DNA from: an uncultured Solirubrobacteraceae bacterium
Lineage (GTDB): Bacteria; Actinomycetota; Thermoleophilia; Solirubrobacterales; Solirubrobacteraceae
Assembly (NCBI GenBank): GCA_902806175.1
Contig: CADCVQ010000157.1
Span: 1-46,779, forward strand
DNA: 46,779 nt
Direction of reading: 5' to 3'
The position numbers were made by a program, and so were the translations under genes. Positions 32,659-41,509 of the stretch are shown piece by piece. The notes below the pieces were generated by a model. The model was not told where the DNA came from and made no database searches. It saw only the letters and a list, made by a program, of their open reading frames with translations. The first letter of the stretch is position 1, and every line of letters begins with the position of its first letter.

Positions 32659-33645
32659 GTGTCGCGCCGCGCCGCGCCGCTGCTCGCCGTCATCGCGGCG
32701 CTCTTGCTCGCAGCGCCGCTCGCCGGCGCCGCGCAGATCCCTCCGCAGCCCGGCGGCAGCCAGGGAGCGCCCGACGTCGAGGTCGGCATCGCCGACCAGA
32801 AGGCCGACATGTTCGCCGATCCGCGCTTCGAGACGCTCGGCATCACGCGCGCGCGGCTGGCGATCGGCTGGGATGCCCTGACCAGTCCGCGCGACGTCGC
32901 CGAGATCGACGCCTGGCTGCTCGGCGCGCAGGCGGCGGGCGTCGAGCCGCTGATCTCCTTCATGCACTCGCGCTCGCGCAGCCGCCGCCGCACGGCACCC
33001 AGCCCGGAGCGGCTGAAGTACGAGTTTCGGCGCTTTCGCCAGATCTGGCCGTGGGTGACGACGTTCGCGACCTGGAACGAGGCCAACCACTGCGGCGAGC
33101 CGCTCTGCCATCGCCCGAAGCTCGCCGCCGCGTACTACCGCGCGCTGCGCCGCGAGTGCCCGACCTGCACGATCCTCGCGCCCGAGGTGCTCGACATGCC
33201 GAACATGGGCAGCTGGGTGAGGGACTTCAACCGCAGCCTCGGCTACTCGCCGAAGATCTGGGGTCTGCACAACTACGTCGAGGCCAACCGCTTCAAGATG
33301 CTGCGCCTGCGTCAGCTGCTGCGCGCCACGCGCCGCTCACAGGTCTGGCTGACGGAGACCGGCGGCCTCGTGCGGCGCGACAACGCCAGCAAGACGAAGA
33401 TCCCCGAAGGCGCGCGCCACGCGGGCCGGGTGACGCGCTTCATCTTCGATCGCATCCTGCCGCGCAACCCGCGCATCACGCGGGTCTACCTGTACCACTG
33501 GAACTCGGTGTCGTCGAAGGACACCTGGGACTCGGCGTTGATCAGCCCCGGCGGCCGCGAGCGCAGCGCGTTGTTCGTGCTCGCCCGCGTGCTGCGCTTC
33601 GGGCTGCGGCCCGGCGCAGGCTTCTGGCCCCCGAACACCTCGTAG
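32659..33645 (+). CDS. Secreted glycoside-hydrolase-like (beta/alpha)8 protein
   Basis: 328 residues with signal peptide (MSRRAAPLLAVIAALLLAAPLAGAAQ, GTG start). The barrel is recognisable by ATWNEANHCGEPL with Glu141 as the likely acid/base and VWLTETGGL with Glu233 as the likely nucleophile, the clan GH-A spacing (GH39/GH5-like). GH-like secreted proteins of this size are common in Thermoleophilia-like genomes (inference). The substrate is unknown. It begins 3 nt after the cupin stop and is probably cotranscribed. Confidence 0.8.
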   Translation: MSRRAAPLLAVIAALLLAAPLAGAAQIPPQPGGSQGAPDVEVGIADQKADMFADPRFETLGITRARLAIGWDALTSPRDVAEIDAWLLGAQAAGVEPLISFMHSRSRSRRRTAPSPERLKYEFRRFRQIWPWVTTFATWNEANHCGEPLCHRPKLAAAYYRALRRECPTCTILAPEVLDMPNMGSWVRDFNRSLGYSPKIWGLHNYVEANRFKMLRLRQLLRATRRSQVWLTETGGLVRRDNASKTKIPEGARHAGRVTRFIFDRILPRNPRITRVYLYHWNSVSSKDTWDSALISPGGRERSALFVLARVLRFGLRPGAGFWPPNTS

Positions 33646-33664
33646 CGCACGCCACCGCGGCGGA

Positions 33665-33670
33665 TAGTCT
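33665..33670 (+). promoter_or_regulatory. -10 box of corA
   Basis: TAGTCT ends 9 nt before the GTG at 33680; no ribosome-binding site is visible. Confidence 0.4.
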
Positions 33671-33679
33671 GGCCGCACC

Positions 33680-34645
33680 GTGATCCTCGACTGCGCCCAC
33701 TACAAGGACGGCGAGCGCCAGGACGCGGCCCCGCTGACCCTCGAGGAGGCCGCCGAGCGGCGCGACGACGGCTTCATCTGGCTGGGCCTGCACGATCCCG
33801 GCCCGCAGGAGATGGCCAGCGTCGCCGACCGCTTCGGTCTGCCCGATCTCGCGGTCGAGGACGCGATGAAGGCCCACCAGCGGCCGAAGCTCGAGAACTA
33901 CGAGGACTGCTACTTCCTCGTCCTGCACACCGCCCGCTACCTCGACGAGCGCGAGGAGGTCGAGTTCGGCGAGGTGCACGTGTTCAGCGGGCCGGGCTAC
34001 GTCATCGTCGTCCGCCACGGTGCCGCGAGTGAGCTGCACCCCGCGCGCCAGCGCCTGGAGAGCCATCCCGAGCTGCTGCGCGAGGGCCCGGCCGCGGCTG
34101 TCTGGGCGATCATGGACAAGATCGTCGACGACTACGAGCCGGTCATCGCGGGCCTCGAGAACGACGTCGAGGAGGTCGAGGTCGCCGTCTTCGGCGAACG
34201 CGACGACCAGACGCGGCGCATCTACTTCCTGCGCCGCGAGCTCGCGGAGTTCTACCGCGCCGTGCACCCCGTCCTGCAGCCGCTGGATCTGATCGTCTCG
34301 GCGGAGTACCCGCACGTGTCGTCGCTGCTGCGCGAGCACCTGCGCGACGTCACCGACCACGTCAAGCGCCTCGAGGACGCGATCGCGACCCAGCGGGAGC
34401 TGCTGACGAGCATCCTGCAGGCCAACCTCGCGGTCATCTCGCTGCAGCAGAGCGACATCGTCAAGCAGATCTCCAGCTGGGCGGCGATCATCACCGTGCC
34501 GACGCTGATCGCGAGCATCTACGGGATGAACTTCGAGCACATGCCCGAGCTCAGCTGGCAGTTCGGCTATCCCGCCGCCCTGGCGACGATGTTCGCGATC
34601 GGCTTCGTGCTGCACCGCATCCTGCGCCGCGCAGGCTGGCTGTAG
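33680..34645 (+). CDS. corA: CorA-family divalent cation transporter
   Basis: 321 residues; pentameric Mg2+/Co2+ channel of the inner membrane. Long N-terminal cytosolic funnel and stalk helix (about 130-270), then two C-terminal helices: the pore helix ends in the signature YGMNF (Gly282-Met283-Asn284) and the second helix is ALATMFAIGFVLHRIL. GTG start after a leaderless-type promoter. Probably forms a two-gene ion-transport unit with the antiporter 6 nt downstream. Confidence 0.93.
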   Translation: MILDCAHYKDGERQDAAPLTLEEAAERRDDGFIWLGLHDPGPQEMASVADRFGLPDLAVEDAMKAHQRPKLENYEDCYFLVLHTARYLDEREEVEFGEVHVFSGPGYVIVVRHGAASELHPARQRLESHPELLREGPAAAVWAIMDKIVDDYEPVIAGLENDVEEVEVAVFGERDDQTRRIYFLRRELAEFYRAVHPVLQPLDLIVSAEYPHVSSLLREHLRDVTDHVKRLEDAIATQRELLTSILQANLAVISLQQSDIVKQISSWAAIITVPTLIASIYGMNFEHMPELSWQFGYPAALATMFAIGFVLHRILRRAGWL

Positions 34646-34651
34646 CGCTCG

Positions 34652-36436
34652 ATGGGACACGAGGGAAGCCTGATCCTGGTCGCGGGCCTGCTGCTCGCGC
34701 TCGGCCTCGCGGCCTCGCTGCTGGCCGGGCGCCTGCGGATCCCCGGCCTCGTGCTCTTCCTCGGCGTCGGCATGCTCGTCGGCTCCGACGGGCTTGGGCT
34801 GATCGACTTCACCGACTACAGGCTTGCACGCACGATCGGCATCATCGCGCTGGCGCTGATCCTGTTCGAGGGCGGCCTGGCGGCCGGCATCCAGGAGATC
34901 CGCCCGGTGCTCGGATCCGCGCTGGCGCTCGCAACGCTGGGAACGCTGATCACCGCGGTCGTCACGGGCCTCGCCGCCTACTGGCTGCTGGACCTCACGC
35001 TGCTGAAGGCGATGCTGGTCGGCGCGATCGTGTCGGCGACGGACGGCGCCGCGATCTTCGCCCTGCTGCGCGGCTCGACCCTGAAGCGGCGCCTCGCGCG
35101 CACGCTCGAGGGGGAGGCGGGGATGAACGATCCGGTCGCGGTGCTGCTCGTGCTCGGCTTCATCGAGTGGATCGCGCACCCCGGCTACGGGATCGTCGAC
35201 ATGGGCCTGCTGTTCGTGCAGCAACTCGGGATCGGCGCCATCGTCGGGATCGCGGTCGGCTGGCTGGCGGTGCAGGCGTTCCGGCGCGCGCGCCTGGCGA
35301 CGGGCGGGCTGTATCCGGTCGCGTCGATCGCGGTGGTCGCGATCGCGTTCGGCTTCGCCGACGTCCTGCACGGCTCGGGCTTTCTCGCGGTCTATCTGGC
35401 GGGCCTGGCCATGGGGTCGGCGAATCTGCCCGCGCGCCAGACGGTGCACGCCTTCCACGACGGCCTGGCCTGGGTCGCGCAGCTGGCGATGTTCCTCGCG
35501 CTCGGGCTGCTCGTCTTTCCGCACCAGCTCGACGAGATCGCCTGGCAGGGCACGCTGATCGCGCTCGTGCTCGTGTTCATCGCGCGCCCGCTGGCGGTGC
35601 TCGTCGCGACGGCGTTCGCCCCGCTGGGCATGGCCGACCGCCTCGTGCTCGGCTGGGCCGGCCTGCGCGGCGCGGTCCCGGTCGTGCTCGCGACGTTCCC
35701 CGTCATCGAGGGCGTTGAGGGCAGCCTGACGTTCTTCAACATCGCCTTCTTCGCGGTGCTGCTCTCGACGCTGCTGCAGGGCACGACGTTCGAGCCGCTC
35801 GCGCGCTGGCTCGGCGCGACGACCGCGGAGCCTGCGCTGCCGCGACCGCTCGTCGAGGTCGGCACGATCAGGCAGCTCGGCGCCGACGTCGTCGAGGTGC
35901 CGATCAACGAGGGCGACGCCGCCATCGGCGTGCGCGTGCGCGACCTCGGCCTGCCGCGCGACGCGCTCGTCAACGTCCTCGTGCGCAACGACGAGGCGCT
36001 GCCGCCGCGCGGGTCGACGCGCCTGGAGGCCGGCGACCTGCTGTACATCGTCGCGCGCCAGTCAGCCGTCGCCGCGCTCGAAAGCGCCCGCCAGCGCTGG
36101 CGCAGCGGTCCTGTCGGCCCCGCGCCGCGCCCGGAGCGCACGCCGCCGAGCGGCGCGCCGATCTTCACGACGCGCCCGTGGACGGAGGCCGACGGCGATC
36201 CCGACGCGCCGACGCACTGCCTCGGGCTGAAGGTCGTCGAGCGGCTGAACACGCGCTGGGACGTGCCCGGGGCGCTCGTGGTGCTGGAGGATGGGCGCTA
36301 CGCGGTCACCGGTCCGCATCTGCTCGTCGGCGCGCGGGAGCAGGTGCAGTGGCACGCGCGGCGACGTCTGCGGACGGCGGCCAGCGACGCCGAGCGGGCC
36401 TGGTGGCAGGAGGTGATCGGCGCGTCGGCGCTGTGA
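34652..36436 (+). CDS. CPA1-type K+(Na+)/H+ antiporter with RCK_C domain
   Basis: 594 residues. About 12 membrane helices to residue 385 of the NhaP2/CvrA type: SATDGAAIFALLRGS and GEAGMNDPVAVLLVLGF carry the ion-binding acidic residues, GWAGLRGAVPVVLAT is the other conserved helix. A cytosolic TrkA-C (RCK_C) domain follows (about 410-480: VVEVPINEGDAAIGVRVRDLGLPRDALVNVLVRNDEALPPRGSTRLEAGDLLYIVA), giving nucleotide or pH control. The last 100 residues form an extra domain. The usual TDPAAV motif is TDGAAI here. Role: potassium and pH homeostasis. Confidence 0.88.
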   Translation: MGHEGSLILVAGLLLALGLAASLLAGRLRIPGLVLFLGVGMLVGSDGLGLIDFTDYRLARTIGIIALALILFEGGLAAGIQEIRPVLGSALALATLGTLITAVVTGLAAYWLLDLTLLKAMLVGAIVSATDGAAIFALLRGSTLKRRLARTLEGEAGMNDPVAVLLVLGFIEWIAHPGYGIVDMGLLFVQQLGIGAIVGIAVGWLAVQAFRRARLATGGLYPVASIAVVAIAFGFADVLHGSGFLAVYLAGLAMGSANLPARQTVHAFHDGLAWVAQLAMFLALGLLVFPHQLDEIAWQGTLIALVLVFIARPLAVLVATAFAPLGMADRLVLGWAGLRGAVPVVLATFPVIEGVEGSLTFFNIAFFAVLLSTLLQGTTFEPLARWLGATTAEPALPRPLVEVGTIRQLGADVVEVPINEGDAAIGVRVRDLGLPRDALVNVLVRNDEALPPRGSTRLEAGDLLYIVARQSAVAALESARQRWRSGPVGPAPRPERTPPSGAPIFTTRPWTEADGDPDAPTHCLGLKVVERLNTRWDVPGALVVLEDGRYAVTGPHLLVGAREQVQWHARRRLRTAASDAERAWWQEVIGASAL

Positions 36437-36456
36437 GGCGGCTGGGGGCGAGCAGG

Positions 36457-38763
36457 TCAGCGGTTCAGGTCGAGCGCGCTGAGCAGGTTTGAGTAGTCGT
36501 CGGTCCACGGGGCGCTGCCGGGCGAGCGCCGGCAGTCGTGCCAGCGACGGTCGGTGCCGGCCGCCCTCAGGTCGGCTCTGCGCCGCGCCATCACCACCCA
36601 GTCCGAGCCGTCGGTCTGCGGGACGCCGTCCCTGCCGCTCTTGAGGTCGCGCTGCGCGACGCAGGCGATCTGCGCGTCGTGCGCGAGGTTTCCGAGGAAG
36701 GGCTCGAGCGAGACGTAGCTGTTGGAGACGTTGAAGGCGACGATGCCGTCCTCGCGCAGCTTGGAGCGGTAGAGCGCGAGCGCCTCGCGCGTGATGAGGT
36801 GGATGGGAACCGCGCCCGAGCTGAAGGCGTCGGCCACGATCAACCCGTAGCCTCGGTCGGCCGCGCGGCGCAGTCTCAGCCGCGCGTCGCCGAGGACCAC
36901 GTTGAACTCGCCCGCGCACGCGCGCAGGTAGGTGAAGAAGCGCGGGTCGCGGGCAATCCGCTCGACCGTCGGGTCGATCTCATAGAACGTCCACCGCTCG
37001 CCCGGCCTGCTGTAGCAGGCGAGGGAGCCCGTGCCGAGGCCGATGACCGCCGCGCGCGCGGTCACGCCGGGCGGCAGCGTGCTGAGCAGCCGGCCGATCG
37101 GGCTGCCGCGGTGCGAGTAGCTGATCGGCGTGCGCTCGCTGCCGCGCGAGAAGTCCTGGGCGCCCTGCGTCGTCGTGCCCTGGACGAGCCGGCGCAGATC
37201 GCCGCCTTCGGCTGCCGTCACGCGATAGACGCCGAAGAAGCTGCGTTCGCGATGCAGCTCGCGCACGTCGGCGGCCGAGGCGAGCGTGACCGCCAGCACG
37301 ATCGCCCCGACCGACAGCCCGAAGCGCAGCGGGCGGCGGATGAAGTTGATCGCGACCCCTGCCGCCACGCCGAAGGCGAACATCTTGCCGTAGGACTGCA
37401 CGTCGCCGTCGGCAAGCTCGATCAGCGTGACCATCAGCGCGACCAGCGCTCCCAGGCCGAGCGGCAGCGCCAGGTCGAGCCAGCGCACGTAGGGGCCGGG
37501 GGGGACGAGGGGCGCGCGCCTGGGCAGGCAGAGGGCGGCGAGCACGAGCGCGATCGGGTACTCCGCCAGCGAGTCGAACACCGCCGGCGCCACGATCGCG
37601 TTGAACACTCCGCCGAGCGCTCCGCCGAGGGAGATCAGCAGGTAGAACTCGGTCAGCCAGCGCGCCGGCGGGCGGTCGCCCGCGAGCTCTCCGTGGCACA
37701 CCACGGCGATGACGAAGAAGGCCGCCAGGTGCAGCGGCACCATGATCCAGAGCGGCCCGCGGACCCCCAGCAGCAGGACCAGGGAGATCACCAGCACGAC
37801 GCCGGGCAGCGCGAACACCATCGCGCGGCGCAACCTGTCGGGCCGCGAGCTCGGAGCGAAGACGAGGATGAACGAGATCAGGTAGAGCGACAGCGGCAGC
37901 GACCACAGCAGCGGGATCGGCGCGATGTCGGTGGTGATCGTCGCCGTGACGCCGAGCATCAGGCTCGACGGGACGAACGCGAGCCCGACCCAGCGCAGGC
38001 GCCTGGCGAGCGTCGGCCGCAGCGACCGCCCGGGAGGCGCTGCGGGGGCATCGTCCGATGCGTCGGGGACATCGTCCGAGGCGCCCGCTGCCGCGTGATC
38101 CGGCCCACGTGGCGAGCGCCACACGACTGCGGCGCACGCGAGCACGAGCACGACGAGCAGCCCGTACCCCACCGACCACAGGCGCCCCTGCTCGGCCAGG
38201 CGCAGCGACGGCTCCATGGCCAGCGGGTACCCGAGCAGGCCGAGCACGCTGCCGAGGTTGCTCGCGCGGTAGAGGAAGTACGGGTCGGCCGCCGCCGGAT
38301 GGTCGGTGGTGGCGAGCCAGTGCTGCAGAAGCGGCGCCGTCGTCGTGACCACGAAGAACGGAAGCCCGACCGCGATCGCCAGCAGGCCGAGCAGCCATGG
38401 CACCGGGTTGCTGTCGGCAGGAGGGATCCACCCCTCGGGAACGCCGATCGGGAGCACCAGCAGCGGCACGAGCAGGATCGCGACGTGCACGACGGCCTGG
38501 CGGCGCGCCCCGAGGCGACGCGTGCTCTCGTGCGCGTAGAGGTAGCCGGCGAGGAGCGTCGTCTGGAAGAACAGCATCGAGGTGTTCCAGACGGCCGGCG
38601 TGCTGCCGAACAGCGGCAGCACGAACTTCGCGAACATCGGCTGGACGAGGAAGGTGAGCCCCGCGCTCAGAAACAGCGTGGCGGAGAAGAGCGCGACCAC
38701 TGCGGTCTGACGCTCACGCCCGCGCGCGCGGGCTCGGGGCTCGGCCATGCCGGGTGCAGCCAT
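36457..38763 (-). CDS. Membrane-fused spermidine-synthase-like protein
   Basis: 768 residues. The first 500 residues contain about 13 membrane helices similar to the fused MFS/spermidine synthase family (FLSAGLTFLVQPMFAKFVLPLFGSTPAVWNTSMLFFQ). The soluble C-terminal domain (about 530-768) is spermidine-synthase-like: GLGTGS 575-580 for SAM-type cofactor, YEIDP, VVLGDARLRL, and VADAFSSGAVPIHL near Asp645. The canonical aminopropyl-transfer motif (D-x-x-D-P-x-GP) is replaced by DAFSSGAVP, so polyamine synthesis is doubtful. Leaderless TAGAGT box 6 nt before the ATG. Confidence 0.85.
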   Translation of the reverse strand: MAAPGMAEPRARARGRERQTAVVALFSATLFLSAGLTFLVQPMFAKFVLPLFGSTPAVWNTSMLFFQTTLLAGYLYAHESTRRLGARRQAVVHVAILLVPLLVLPIGVPEGWIPPADSNPVPWLLGLLAIAVGLPFFVVTTTAPLLQHWLATTDHPAAADPYFLYRASNLGSVLGLLGYPLAMEPSLRLAEQGRLWSVGYGLLVVLVLACAAVVWRSPRGPDHAAAGASDDVPDASDDAPAAPPGRSLRPTLARRLRWVGLAFVPSSLMLGVTATITTDIAPIPLLWSLPLSLYLISFILVFAPSSRPDRLRRAMVFALPGVVLVISLVLLLGVRGPLWIMVPLHLAAFFVIAVVCHGELAGDRPPARWLTEFYLLISLGGALGGVFNAIVAPAVFDSLAEYPIALVLAALCLPRRAPLVPPGPYVRWLDLALPLGLGALVALMVTLIELADGDVQSYGKMFAFGVAAGVAINFIRRPLRFGLSVGAIVLAVTLASAADVRELHRERSFFGVYRVTAAEGGDLRRLVQGTTTQGAQDFSRGSERTPISYSHRGSPIGRLLSTLPPGVTARAAVIGLGTGSLACYSRPGERWTFYEIDPTVERIARDPRFFTYLRACAGEFNVVLGDARLRLRRAADRGYGLIVADAFSSGAVPIHLITREALALYRSKLREDGIVAFNVSNSYVSLEPFLGNLAHDAQIACVAQRDLKSGRDGVPQTDGSDWVVMARRRADLRAAGTDRRWHDCRRSPGSAPWTDDYSNLLSALDLNR

Positions 38764-38769
38764 GGGCGG

Positions 38770-38775
38770 ACTCTA
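38770..38775 (-). promoter_or_regulatory. -10 box of the membrane spermidine-synthase-like gene
   Basis: TAGAGT on the minus strand, 6 nt before the ATG at 38763. Confidence 0.4.
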
Positions 38776-38821
38776 GGAGAGCATGCCGCCTCCGGGGCCG
38801 CCCGCACCCGGCGGTCGCGAG

Positions 38822-39763
38822 CTACGGCGCCTGCGACGGCTCGATCTGGACGAGCGGCCGCCAGCTCTCGTGGTCGACCTGCAGCGTCGTGTGGCGGATC
38901 CCGAACCGCTCGTGCAGGACGGCCTGCAGCTCGCGACGGCGCAGGTGGCAGTCGTCGTCGGGCGCGACGACGACGTGCGCGGCCACGGCGACGAATCCGG
39001 AGGTGACCTCCCAGACGTGCAGGTCATGGATCTCGACGATGCCGGGCATCGCGGCGAGCGTGCGGCCGAGGGTGTCGGGCTCGATGCCGGCGGGAGCGGC
39101 CTCGAGCAGCACGCGCGCTGAAGCGCGCAGCAGCGACCAGCCCGAGCGCAGCATGAGCGCGGCGACCGTCAGCGCCGCGACGGCGTCGATCTCGGCGGGC
39201 CCGCCGGCCGCGATGACGGTGCCCGCGACGATCGCGGCGGCCGAGCCGTAGAGGTCGGCTAGCACGTGCGCGCGCGCGCCCGCGATGTTCAGGCTCTGGC
39301 GCTCCGAGCGTGACAGCGCCCAGAACGCGGCGATGTTCACGAGCGCGCCGAGGACGCCCACGACGACCACGACCGCACCGTCGACGTCCGGCGGCGTGCC
39401 GAGCCGCCGCACGCCCTCGACGGCGATGACGCCGGCGAGCACGAAGAGCGCGGCGCCGTTGATCTGCGCCGACAGGATCTCGGCGCGGCCGAAGCCGAAC
39501 GTGAACGCGCCTTTGGCCGGTCGCGCCGCGAGCCCGGCAGCGAAGAGCGCAAGCGCAATCGAGCCGGCGTCGGTGAGCATGTGCGCCGCGTCCGAGAGCA
39601 GCGCCAGCGAGCCGGCCAGCAGCCCCGCTACGACCTCGACGGCCATGAAGCCGGCGATCAGCGCCAGCGCGACCGTCAGCCAGCGGCGATCGGCTTGTGC
39701 CGAGGGCGCATGCGAGTGCGCAGGGTGGGAATGACCGTGAGCATGGTCGTGGCCGGCGTGCAT
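38822..39763 (-). CDS. Cation diffusion facilitator (CzcD/ZitB-like Zn exporter)
   Basis: 313 residues; Me2+/H+ antiporter exporting Zn2+ or similar ions. His-rich N-terminus MHAGHDHAHGHSHPAHSH, six membrane helices, site motifs LLSDAAHMLTDAGSIALAL (HxxxD) and RAHVLADLYGSAAAI (HxxxD), and a cytosolic C-terminal domain with GIVEIHDLHVWEVTSG typical of ZitB/CzcD. The two HxxxD sites favour Zn2+/Cd2+. I chose ATG 39763; a TACGAT -10 lies 7 nt upstream. Divergent from the ATP synthase operon. Confidence 0.93.
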   Translation of the reverse strand: MHAGHDHAHGHSHPAHSHAPSAQADRRWLTVALALIAGFMAVEVVAGLLAGSLALLSDAAHMLTDAGSIALALFAAGLAARPAKGAFTFGFGRAEILSAQINGAALFVLAGVIAVEGVRRLGTPPDVDGAVVVVVGVLGALVNIAAFWALSRSERQSLNIAGARAHVLADLYGSAAAIVAGTVIAAGGPAEIDAVAALTVAALMLRSGWSLLRASARVLLEAAPAGIEPDTLGRTLAAMPGIVEIHDLHVWEVTSGFVAVAAHVVVAPDDDCHLRRRELQAVLHERFGIRHTTLQVDHESWRPLVQIEPSQAP

Positions 39764-39770
39764 ACCGCCG

Positions 39771-39776
39771 ATCGTA
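39771..39776 (-). promoter_or_regulatory. -10 box of CDF gene
   Basis: TACGAT on the minus strand, 7 nt before the ATG at 39763, leaderless type. Confidence 0.4.
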
Positions 39777-39870
39777 CGCGCGCCGCGCCATTGCTCGTTC
39801 GCACCGCGCTCGCGACGGTTGCGCGGAAGCAGTTCCACAGCGCACGCCCGTCGTGCCTGGCGTCACAAAG

Positions 39871-39900
39871 TTGTTACAAAGTCCGGACAGACGATATGCT
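39871..39900 (+). promoter_or_regulatory. Main promoter of the ATP synthase operon
   Basis: TTGTTA (39871-39876) and TATGCT (39895-39900) with an 18-nt spacer, in an AT-rich patch that stands out in this GC-rich DNA. A second, leaderless-type box TAGGGT (39961-39966) lies 12 nt before the first gene. Operon thus may have two promoters. Confidence 0.55.
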
Positions 39901-39978
39901 GGCGCAAGCCACAAGCCGGACCGTGGACATGGCCGCGCCTCCTGCGCGCGCTGGCGTCTGTAGGGTCCGCGACCTCCC

Positions 39979-40212
39979 GTGCCCGCACCTGCTCTCAGCC
40001 CCCCACGCGCCGTGACCGACCCTGAACGAAAGCCCCTCGCTCGCGGTGCCGTCGCCGGGCTGATGATGCTGGCGTCGCTGCTGCTGTGCGGTTCGCTCGG
40101 AGCTGTCGCGGGGGCGCTGTTCGGTTCCGTCGGCATCTTCCTGGCGCTCGGCATCTTCGTCGGCTTCGTCGCCGGCATCGCCGCGATCCGCACACGTTTC
40201 CCGGATCTCTAG
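39979..40212 (+). CDS. AtpZ/AtpI-like small membrane protein, first gene of atp operon
   Basis: 77 residues with two membrane helices (AVAGLMMLASLLLCGSLGAVAGALFG and GIFLALGIFVGFVAGIAAI) and a glycine-rich loop, fitting AtpZ-type proteins that assist Fo assembly or Mg2+ supply. GTG start at 39979; a second GTG at 40012 in the same frame is possible. Function by family only. Confidence 0.7.
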   Translation: MPAPALSPPRAVTDPERKPLARGAVAGLMMLASLLLCGSLGAVAGALFGSVGIFLALGIFVGFVAGIAAIRTRFPDL

Positions 40213-40214
40213 AG

Positions 40215-40598
40215 ATGACCGCGCTGCGTTACATCGACCTCGTCCTGCTCTGGCTCACCGTTCCGCTCGCGCTCGCGCTGGGCGCGCCGCAGCTCGGCGT
40301 GCTGCTCGCGGGCGTCGTCTGGACCGTGCAGCGGCTCGTCGCGCTCGACGTCGACCGGCGGGCGCGCGAGCGCGCAAGCGTCCGCGAGGCGATCGGCCTG
40401 AACATGGCGACGATGTTCGCGCGCATGTGGCTGATCGGCGCGACGGTCGTCGTCGCCGGCGTCGCCGGCGAGCGCGAGGACGGCGCCGCGGCGGCCGCGG
40501 TGCTGCTCGTCGCCTTCACGATCTCGTTCGTCTCAACCCTGCTCAACCGCTCGCTGACCCGCGCCGCGCCTCGACCCCGGACCCCCGAGCGGGCATGA
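40215..40598 (+). CDS. AtpI-like membrane protein
   Basis: 127 residues with about four hydrophobic helices (IDLVLLWLTVPLALALGAP, LGVLLAGVVWTVQRLVAL, MFARMWLIGATVVVAGVAG, AAVLLVAFTISFVSTLLN), similar in size and position to AtpI, the assembly factor of the c-ring. Starts 2 nt after the preceding gene; its stop overlaps the atpB ATG. Identification rests on context rather than sequence motifs. Confidence 0.6.
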   Translation: MTALRYIDLVLLWLTVPLALALGAPQLGVLLAGVVWTVQRLVALDVDRRARERASVREAIGLNMATMFARMWLIGATVVVAGVAGEREDGAAAAAVLLVAFTISFVSTLLNRSLTRAAPRPRTPERA

Positions 40599-41485
40599 GC
40601 AAACGGGCGAAGATCTTCACCGGTCTCGGGGTCTACATCGCCGGGCTCGTCCTGCTCGTCGCCGTCGCCGGCAGCGGGGGCAAGAACGAGGAGTACCAGC
40701 CGCAGAACGAGTTCAAGCTCGATGTCTGGGTCGATCTGCCTGGACCGTTCGACATCAACAAGGCGGTCCTCTACGTCGTCATCGCGGCGGTGATCACGGT
40801 CTGGGCGATGGTCTACATCGCGCGCCGCATGCAGGACAAGCCCAACCGCGTGCAGACGCTCGTCGAGTCGGTCTTCAACCTCATGCGCGACAACATCACG
40901 CGCAACAACATGGACGCGAGCATGGCGGCGAAGTGGTTTCCCTTCATCGCCACGCTGTTTCTCTTCATCTGGATCTCGAACCTCATCGGCTACATCCCGT
41001 TTCCGACGAACACCGAGCATCCGATCTCCGTCTTCGGCCTCGAGATCCCCTCGCTCGCGATCTATGCCGCGACCGCGAACCTGTCGGTGCCGCTCGTCCT
41101 GTCGATCGTCGTCTTCATCGCCTTCACCTACGAGGGCGTCCGCGCGAAGGGCCCGCTCGGCTACCTCAAGGGCCTCGTCCCGAAGGGCGTCACCGGCGGC
41201 ATGGCGGTCTTCATCTTCTTCCTCGAGCTGTTCTCGAACCTCCTGCGTCTCATCTCGCTGAGCGTCCGGTTGTTCGCGAACATCCTCGCCGGTCATCTCA
41301 TCATCCTGTTCATGGCCGGCGGTATCGCCGTCCTGCTGGGGATCGCAGCCATCGGCTGGTTGACGCTGCCACTCGGCGTGATCCTGTTCGTCTTCGAGGT
41401 CGGGCTTGTCGCGACGCTGCAGGCCTTCATCTTCGCGACGCTGGCCTCGATCTACTTCGGCGGCGCCGTCGCCCACGACCACTGA
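40595..41485 (+). CDS. atpB: ATP synthase Fo subunit a
   Basis: 296 residues, polytopic, forms the proton half-channels. Family motif LISLSVRLFANILAGHLIILF contains the essential stator Arg, and the final helix GLVATLQAFIFATLASIYFGGAVAHDH is typical. It starts with MSKRAKIFTGLG and the first helix, longer than the E. coli start. ATG overlaps the stop of the AtpI-like gene (GCATGA). It is followed by atpE after a 24-nt gap with ribosome-binding site. Confidence 0.95.
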   Translation: MSKRAKIFTGLGVYIAGLVLLVAVAGSGGKNEEYQPQNEFKLDVWVDLPGPFDINKAVLYVVIAAVITVWAMVYIARRMQDKPNRVQTLVESVFNLMRDNITRNNMDASMAAKWFPFIATLFLFIWISNLIGYIPFPTNTEHPISVFGLEIPSLAIYAATANLSVPLVLSIVVFIAFTYEGVRAKGPLGYLKGLVPKGVTGGMAVFIFFLELFSNLLRLISLSVRLFANILAGHLIILFMAGGIAVLLGIAAIGWLTLPLGVILFVFEVGLVATLQAFIFATLASIYFGGAVAHDH

Positions 41486-41509
41486 TCAACTGAAAGCAAG
41501 GAGCATTTC

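Noticed and set aside
36538-39006. 822-codon plus-strand frame
   Set aside because: Antisense to the membrane spermidine-synthase-like gene; high Arg/Gln/Asp content and no domains.
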